53,340 nt of DNA from contig CAUJFL010000425.1 of assembly GCA_963169165.1 (NCBI GenBank), forward strand, positions 1 to 53,340, given 5' to 3'. The translations under genes and the position numbers were made by a program. The DNA is from Myxococcota bacterium. Lineage in GTDB: Bacteria > Myxococcota_A > Polyangia > Polyangiales > Polyangiaceae. The notes below the pieces were generated by a model, which worked only from the letters and a program-made list of their open reading frames with translations, made no database searches and was not told the DNA's origin. Of the stretch, positions 48,371-53,340 are shown piece after piece. Position 1 is the first letter of the stretch, and each line of letters starts with the position of its first letter.

Positions 48371-49186
48371 ATGAATGTCCTCGTGTACGGCGCCGGCAAG
48401 GTCGGCGCCGCGCTCCACCACGCTTCGCGGGCGGCGGGCGTCCCCTCCACGCTGCGCGCCGCGCGCCGTGGCGTCCCGCCCGACCTCTCACGGTACGATT
48501 TCATCGTCGTCGCGACGCGAGACGGCCACATCGCGCGCGCGGCGGCCGAGCTCGCGGCGACCGGGACGCTGCGCCGTGACGCGGTCGTCGTCCATGTGGC
48601 GGGCGCGCAGTCGGCCGACGCGCTCGCGGCCGCTCGCCCGGCGTGCGCGGGGGTGGCGCAGCTGCACCCGATGATCGCGTTCGCCGATCCGCGCTTCGCG
48701 CCGCGGCTCGCGGGCGGGCACGCGCACGTGCAGGGAGACCCCGCGGCGGTGAAGGCGGCGCGTCGCTATGCGGCCGCGCTCGGCCTCCGTCCGCGCACCT
48801 TCCCCGGCCTGAACCCGGTGTTGTACCACGCGGCGGCGGGCCTCGTGGCGAACGGCGCCGCCGCGCTCGCCGCGGCCGGGACGGAGGTGCTGGAGCGCGC
48901 CGGGGTGCCGCGCGACAAGGCCAGACTGCTGCTGGGACCCCTGCTGCGCAGCGTCGGTGACAACGTCGAGGCGCTGGGGATGCCAGGCGCGCTGACCGGG
49001 CCCGTTCGCCGCGGCGACGCCGCCGCCGTGTCGAGGCACCTTGACTTGTTGTCAAGAGAAGGCAAACACCTCTCCTCCCTGTACGCCGCCATGGCGTCGG
49101 CGCAGCTCCCGCTCGCGCGCGCCGTCGGCGACGCGCTGCCCGAGGCGCTCGACCAGGTGGAGCAGATCGTGGCGCGGCATCGCTGA
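48371..49186 (+). CDS. Rossmann-like/DUF2520 domain protein
   Basis: MNVLVYGAGKVGAALHHASRAAGVPS...HPMIAFADP...YHAAAGLVANGAAALAAAGTEVLERAGV. Confidence 0.85.
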   Translation: MNVLVYGAGKVGAALHHASRAAGVPSTLRAARRGVPPDLSRYDFIVVATRDGHIARAAAELAATGTLRRDAVVVHVAGAQSADALAAARPACAGVAQLHPMIAFADPRFAPRLAGGHAHVQGDPAAVKAARRYAAALGLRPRTFPGLNPVLYHAAAGLVANGAAALAAAGTEVLERAGVPRDKARLLLGPLLRSVGDNVEALGMPGALTGPVRRGDAAAVSRHLDLLSREGKHLSSLYAAMASAQLPLARAVGDALPEALDQVEQIVARHR

Positions 49187-49209
49187 CCTCGCGCCATGAG
49201 CGCCAACGC

Positions 49210-51555
49210 TCAGAACGCCTGCCCCACCGCGATGTTGACGGCCACTGGCAGCCCGAACACGGTCGACGGCTGCCCCTCGGTCAGTCGATCGAGGTCGCCG
49301 TCCACGCGCTGCAACCCGGGGATGGCGTAGCCCACGTCGAGCCGCACCGGACCCACCGGGGTGTCGTACCGCAGGCCGCTGCCCGTCGAGAGGTGCGGGT
49401 ACGTCAGCCGGAGGGTGAAGCGCTGGCGGGTGACGTCGCTCGCGTCCAGGAACACGAGCGTGGACAGCTTGTCAGTGATCTGCACGCGCAGCTCCGTCGA
49501 CCACTCCCACAGCGAGAGGCCACCGAGCGGCACGAAGCACAGCGCCTCGAGCGTCTCCTGGTTGACGGGCGGCAGCGCCGCCACCTGCGACGCCGCGCCC
49601 GGCACGCCGCCGCCGCCCTGCGCGCGCCCGACGCACTCACGCAGCGCTCGGGCGCCGCCGCCGAGGGTGAACGGCGCGACGCCGCGCGGACCGACGCCGC
49701 GCAGGGGATAGCCGCGGTTCGAGCTGGGCCCCCCCGAGAAGAACGCGCGAAAGAACAGCAGCTGGAGATCACGGTTTCGGTCCCGACCGAACAGGAACGC
49801 GCCCTCGGGATCGGTCGCCGGATCGGGGGTCGGCTTCGAGAGCGTGTCGCCGTACGATCTCGGGAACAAGAACCCCACGCTCCCGCGGAGCGCCGCGGTG
49901 ATGCGAGACGACACCGGCGCGTAGAGGCGGATCTCGGGCTGCACGCGCACGTCGTCCGCGTCGCCTCGCAGCGCCCCGCCCGCCACTTGCACCTCGTTAC
50001 CGAGGTACACGCCCCGCCGCGGGTTGACGCGGTTGTCCCTCAGATCGAGCGACTGTGTGAACGACAGGCTCGAGATGACGACCCGCCGCAGCCCCTCGTC
50101 GAACTGGCCAAAGTAAGAGAACGGAAACGACAGCTGAAGGTTGTAGAACCACGACACCGACACCCTGCTGTCGAAGAACGAGCGGTCGAGCCCCACCCCC
50201 TCGCGCACCTCGTAGTAGCCGACGACCGCGTCGGGCACCTCGGTCCGCGAGCGCGCCGCCAGCAGCACCGGGTACACGAAGAACTCGCTGCGGAGCGTGC
50301 CGCGCGTGCGCGCCTCGAGGAACTGTGGTTGTTGCAACTCGGCGCGTGACCGGACGCCGAAGAGCGGGCGCTCGGGCGGCAGGGCGTTGTGAAGATTGGT
50401 AGGAAATAGCACGAAGCCAGGCCGCGCCTGCATCGTCAGGCGGCGCAGCCCCCCGAGGAAGTTCTGGTTCTCGAAGCCGGCGACGAAGTGCGCGTCGGTC
50501 TGCAGCACGTCGGCGCGGAGGCCGCCGCCGATCGTGACGGTGTGCAGCGGCGCCTGCGTCACCTTGAAGGTCACGGGGACCACCTGGCTGTCCTTGGTGA
50601 GGGCGGACGAGTACTCGACCGACGAGAACACCCCCAGCTCGAGCAGCGCGAGGCGGGCGGACTCGAGCTCGGAGGTCGAGTAGGGCTGCCCCGGCCGCAG
50701 GCCCGTCGCCGCGCGCAGCTGCCCCACCGGGAGGCCGTCGGCGCCCTCGAAGTACACCGATCCGAACTCGCAGAGCTGGCCGGGCTCGACGCGGAGGAAC
50801 ACCTCGGCCGTGGCCTGGACGGCGTCGACGCGCACTCCGAAGCGCTTCGAGGTGGCGGGCTGCTCCGGCGCGGTCCTGGCCTTCTCGGCCGCCTCGAGGC
50901 GCTCGAAGTCGTGCAGCGGATCGAGGGCCACGGCGCCGCCGCCGTCGGGCGCGAGCTCGGCCTCGGTGAAGCCGCCCTCGACCGACGCGTGCGCGTAGCC
51001 GTGATCGGTGAGCGCCTGGGTGACGCTCTTCTTCATCTGCTGGTAGCGCTCCTCGTCGAACGGATCGCCGGGCCTGAGGAGCTCGGCCTTGGCGAGCGCG
51101 CGGCCCGCGTCGGCGTCGAGCACGGGCGGACGATCGAGGCGCACCGCAGTGATCCTGGCGACGGGCCCCTCGTCGACGATGAACTCGACGTCGACCGCGT
51201 TGCCCGGCAAGAGGTGGACGCGCCCAGCGACGACGCGCGCCCGGACGAAGCCGCGCGCCCGGTAGTAGCGCTCGAGCCTCCGCACGTCGCGGTCGACGAC
51301 GAAGCGATCATAGGTCTCGTAGCTGAGGTGCGTGCCGAACATCCGCGACGACTCGCGCGTCGCGAGGTGCTCGATCGCCTTCTCCGCGTCGACCTTCTGC
51401 GCGCCGGTGATGCGGACGTGCTCGACGATGGGACGATCGGGCCGCGTGGCGCAGCCGGTCACCCCCCCGAGGGCGAGGAGCATCGCGAGGGCCGACCGCG
51501 GGAGCGACACGTGGTCCACGGTTACCACGGCGAGCCGCTTGCGATAGAACGTCAT
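49210..51555 (-). CDS. Omp85-family outer membrane assembly protein (BamA/TamA-like, POTRA + beta-barrel)
   Basis: Lipobox-like GVTGCATR; POTRA segments (VEFIVDEGPVARITAVRLD, VFLRVEPGQLCEFGSVYFEG); barrel with RGYPLRGVGPRG and GSGLRYDTPVGPVRLDVGYAIPG. Confidence 0.9.
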   Translation of the reverse strand: MTFYRKRLAVVTVDHVSLPRSALAMLLALGGVTGCATRPDRPIVEHVRITGAQKVDAEKAIEHLATRESSRMFGTHLSYETYDRFVVDRDVRRLERYYRARGFVRARVVAGRVHLLPGNAVDVEFIVDEGPVARITAVRLDRPPVLDADAGRALAKAELLRPGDPFDEERYQQMKKSVTQALTDHGYAHASVEGGFTEAELAPDGGGAVALDPLHDFERLEAAEKARTAPEQPATSKRFGVRVDAVQATAEVFLRVEPGQLCEFGSVYFEGADGLPVGQLRAATGLRPGQPYSTSELESARLALLELGVFSSVEYSSALTKDSQVVPVTFKVTQAPLHTVTIGGGLRADVLQTDAHFVAGFENQNFLGGLRRLTMQARPGFVLFPTNLHNALPPERPLFGVRSRAELQQPQFLEARTRGTLRSEFFVYPVLLAARSRTEVPDAVVGYYEVREGVGLDRSFFDSRVSVSWFYNLQLSFPFSYFGQFDEGLRRVVISSLSFTQSLDLRDNRVNPRRGVYLGNEVQVAGGALRGDADDVRVQPEIRLYAPVSSRITAALRGSVGFLFPRSYGDTLSKPTPDPATDPEGAFLFGRDRNRDLQLLFFRAFFSGGPSSNRGYPLRGVGPRGVAPFTLGGGARALRECVGRAQGGGGVPGAASQVAALPPVNQETLEALCFVPLGGLSLWEWSTELRVQITDKLSTLVFLDASDVTRQRFTLRLTYPHLSTGSGLRYDTPVGPVRLDVGYAIPGLQRVDGDLDRLTEGQPSTVFGLPVAVNIAVGQAF

Positions 51556-51564
51556 GCCCCCGCC

Positions 51565-52077
51565 ATGAACGCCTGGCTCCTCCCGCTCACCGCGGCGCTC
51601 GCGCTCTCGGCCGCGTCGTGCGGGGGCGGCGCGACGTACGACGGCGTGCGGTACCGCGCGGACGATCTCGTCTTTCGCGCGGGGCCCGCGCCCGCGTCGT
51701 GGCGCCGCCTCGAGACGTCCCACGGGCGGCTCGCGTTCCGCGACGACGCGGCGAGGGCGACCGTGATCGTCAACGGACGATGCGGCAGGGACGGCGACGA
51801 CACGCCGCTCATCGCGCTCACGAACCACCTATTTTTGCAGTTCACCGAGCGCGAGATCGAGTCGGAAGAGACCGTGCCGTTCGACGGGCGCGAGGCGCGG
51901 CGCACCGTGCTCACGGCCAAGCTCGACGGCGTCGCCCTGCGGTTCATGGCCGTCGTCATGAAGAAGGACGGCTGCGTCTACGATCTCGTGCTGATGTCCG
52001 AGCCGTCGACGTTCGCGACCGCGCGCGGCCCGTTCGAGCGGTTCGTCGCGACGTTCTCGGGCGAGGGACAGCCGTGA
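51565..52077 (+). CDS. Hypothetical lipoprotein
   Basis: ALALSAASCGGG lipobox; stop overlaps start of mlaE. Confidence 0.7.
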   Translation: MNAWLLPLTAALALSAASCGGGATYDGVRYRADDLVFRAGPAPASWRRLETSHGRLAFRDDAARATVIVNGRCGRDGDDTPLIALTNHLFLQFTEREIESEETVPFDGREARRTVLTAKLDGVALRFMAVVMKKDGCVYDLVLMSEPSTFATARGPFERFVATFSGEGQP

Positions 52078-52937
52078 GCGCGTCCTCGACCCCCGCGGGC
52101 CCCGAGAGCGGCCGCGTCTCGATGCCGCCGGCGTCCCGCTTGCCCGATCGCGAGCCGCCGAGACGCACCGCCGTCGAGGAGCAGGCCGCCGCGTTCGTCG
52201 AGCACGTCGGCGCGGTGGCGCTCCTGTTCTCGGGCTCGCTGCGCGCGCTCGCCAAGCGCCCGATCGAGCTGCGCGAGATCGCCAACCAGATCGAGGCGAT
52301 CGGCGTGAAGAGCGTGCCGCTCGGCTTGATCACCGGGCTCTTCGTGGGGATGGTGATGGCGCTGCAGTTCGCGCTGTCGCTGACGCAGTTCGGCGGGCTC
52401 GAGTACACGGGCCGCATCATCGGGCTGTCGTTCAGCCGCGAGCTCGCGCCCACCTTGACCTCGACGATCGTCGGGAGCCGCATCGCCGCCGGCATCGCCG
52501 CCGAGCTCGGCAGCATGGCCGTCACCGAGCAGGTCGACGCCATCCGCGCGCTGGGCGCGGATCCGATCAAGAAGCTCGTGATGCCGCGGCTCGTCGCCGC
52601 CACGATCGCGATGCCGATCCTGTGCGTGCTCAGCCTGACGGTTGGCATCCTCGGCGCGATGGCCGTGTGCGATCTGCAGTTCAGCCTGCCCGCGGGGTTC
52701 TTCTTGTCGACGGCGCTCGACGCGACGTTCCTCGCCGACTTCTGGAACGGGTACCTGAAGACGCCGATCTTCGGGATGATCATCGCGCTGGTCGGATGCC
52801 ACTACGGCCTCTCCACGCGCGGCGGCACGCAGGGCGTCGGTCGCTCGACGACGCACGCGGTCGTCGTGACGTCGGTGTCGATCCTGCTCGCCGACTTCGG
52901 CCTCACCAATTTCTTCGCGTTCTTGATCCCCAAGTGA
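52074..52937 (+). CDS. mlaE: MlaE-family ABC transporter permease
   Basis: SVPLGLITGLFVGMVMALQFALSLTQFGG...LSFSRELAPTLTSTIVGSRIAAGIAAELGSMAVTEQVDAIRALGADPIKKLVMPRL. Confidence 0.94.
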   Translation: MSASSTPAGPESGRVSMPPASRLPDREPPRRTAVEEQAAAFVEHVGAVALLFSGSLRALAKRPIELREIANQIEAIGVKSVPLGLITGLFVGMVMALQFALSLTQFGGLEYTGRIIGLSFSRELAPTLTSTIVGSRIAAGIAAELGSMAVTEQVDAIRALGADPIKKLVMPRLVAATIAMPILCVLSLTVGILGAMAVCDLQFSLPAGFFLSTALDATFLADFWNGYLKTPIFGMIIALVGCHYGLSTRGGTQGVGRSTTHAVVVTSVSILLADFGLTNFFAFLIPK

Positions 52938-53242
52938 ACGCGCGCGCTCTCTCGCTGTGCCTGCCGATCGCGGCGCTCGCGGTGATCGTCGCGCTGCCGC
53001 TCGACGCGGCCAGGCGGCGCGCGGCCCGCTCCGGCGAGCTCGCGGTGACCGTGGGGCGCGTCCTGCCGTCCCCCGATCTCGCGATCGCGCCGGGCGCGCG
53101 CCACCTGCGTCACCCCGCTCACGAAGAGCCGTGGGCCGCGTTCTCCGACGGACCCGCGACGCGCGACGTCGACCCGTCGGGCGGGATGCTCGCGGCGCCA
53201 GCGGCCGCGTACGTCGAGCACGCGGCGAGGAGCGGGCGGTGA
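52934..53242 (+). CDS. Small hypothetical protein with N-terminal TM/signal
   Basis: GTG overlapping mlaE stop; VNARALSLCLPIAALAVIVALPLDAARRR. Confidence 0.55.
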   Translation: MNARALSLCLPIAALAVIVALPLDAARRRAARSGELAVTVGRVLPSPDLAIAPGARHLRHPAHEEPWAAFSDGPATRDVDPSGGMLAAPAAAYVEHAARSGR

Positions 53243-53340
53243 GGCGGGCCGCGTCGCTGGCGGGCTACGCGCTCGGATCGCTCGTGAGGCGAGGGCGCCG
53301 CGCGCTCGCGACACGTACTACGCCACGACGCCCATCTTCT

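Noticed and set aside
53239-53340. Start of another plus-strand ORF (GTG 53239)
   Set aside because: Truncated by the window end; too short to support.

Overview
High-GC (roughly 70%) chromosomal window with myxobacterial/Polyangia-like character: many lipoproteins, Gly/Ser-rich linkers, two adjacent Ser/Thr kinases and a MYXO-CTERM-like tail. Recognisable housekeeping genes are mgtE, lspA, lgt, an rlmN-like gene, trmB, a PIN-PhoH ATPase, kefC/kefF-like + LysR, ychJ-like, murA, hisG, a CysG-N/Met8-like gene, ald, an FKBP PPIase, uvrA, an Omp85/TamA-like gene and mlaE. Accessory-looking items: (i) a Lys-rich exported ORF separated from a DUF882/M15 peptidase domain by a -1 frame change exactly at an A9 tract that contains the A_AAA_AAG slippery heptamer; (ii) a rifampicin-phosphotransferase-like PEP-utilising enzyme divergent from a TetR regulator, start codons 23 nt apart, with an 8-bp inverted repeat on them; (iii) a VanY-like lipoprotein carrying nine Cys-pair modules arranged as (ABC)x3 and a MYXO-CTERM-like tail; (iv) a DUF1704-like HExxxH protein next to a DUF2239 gene with an imperfect inverted repeat in the promoter; (v) a secreted Cys-rich-repeat + PHP hydrolase; (vi) a DUF2325-like orphan; (vii) a remnant of an IS21 istB. 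No tRNA, rRNA or CRISPR array was recognised. All family calls are from reading the translations; no searches were run.
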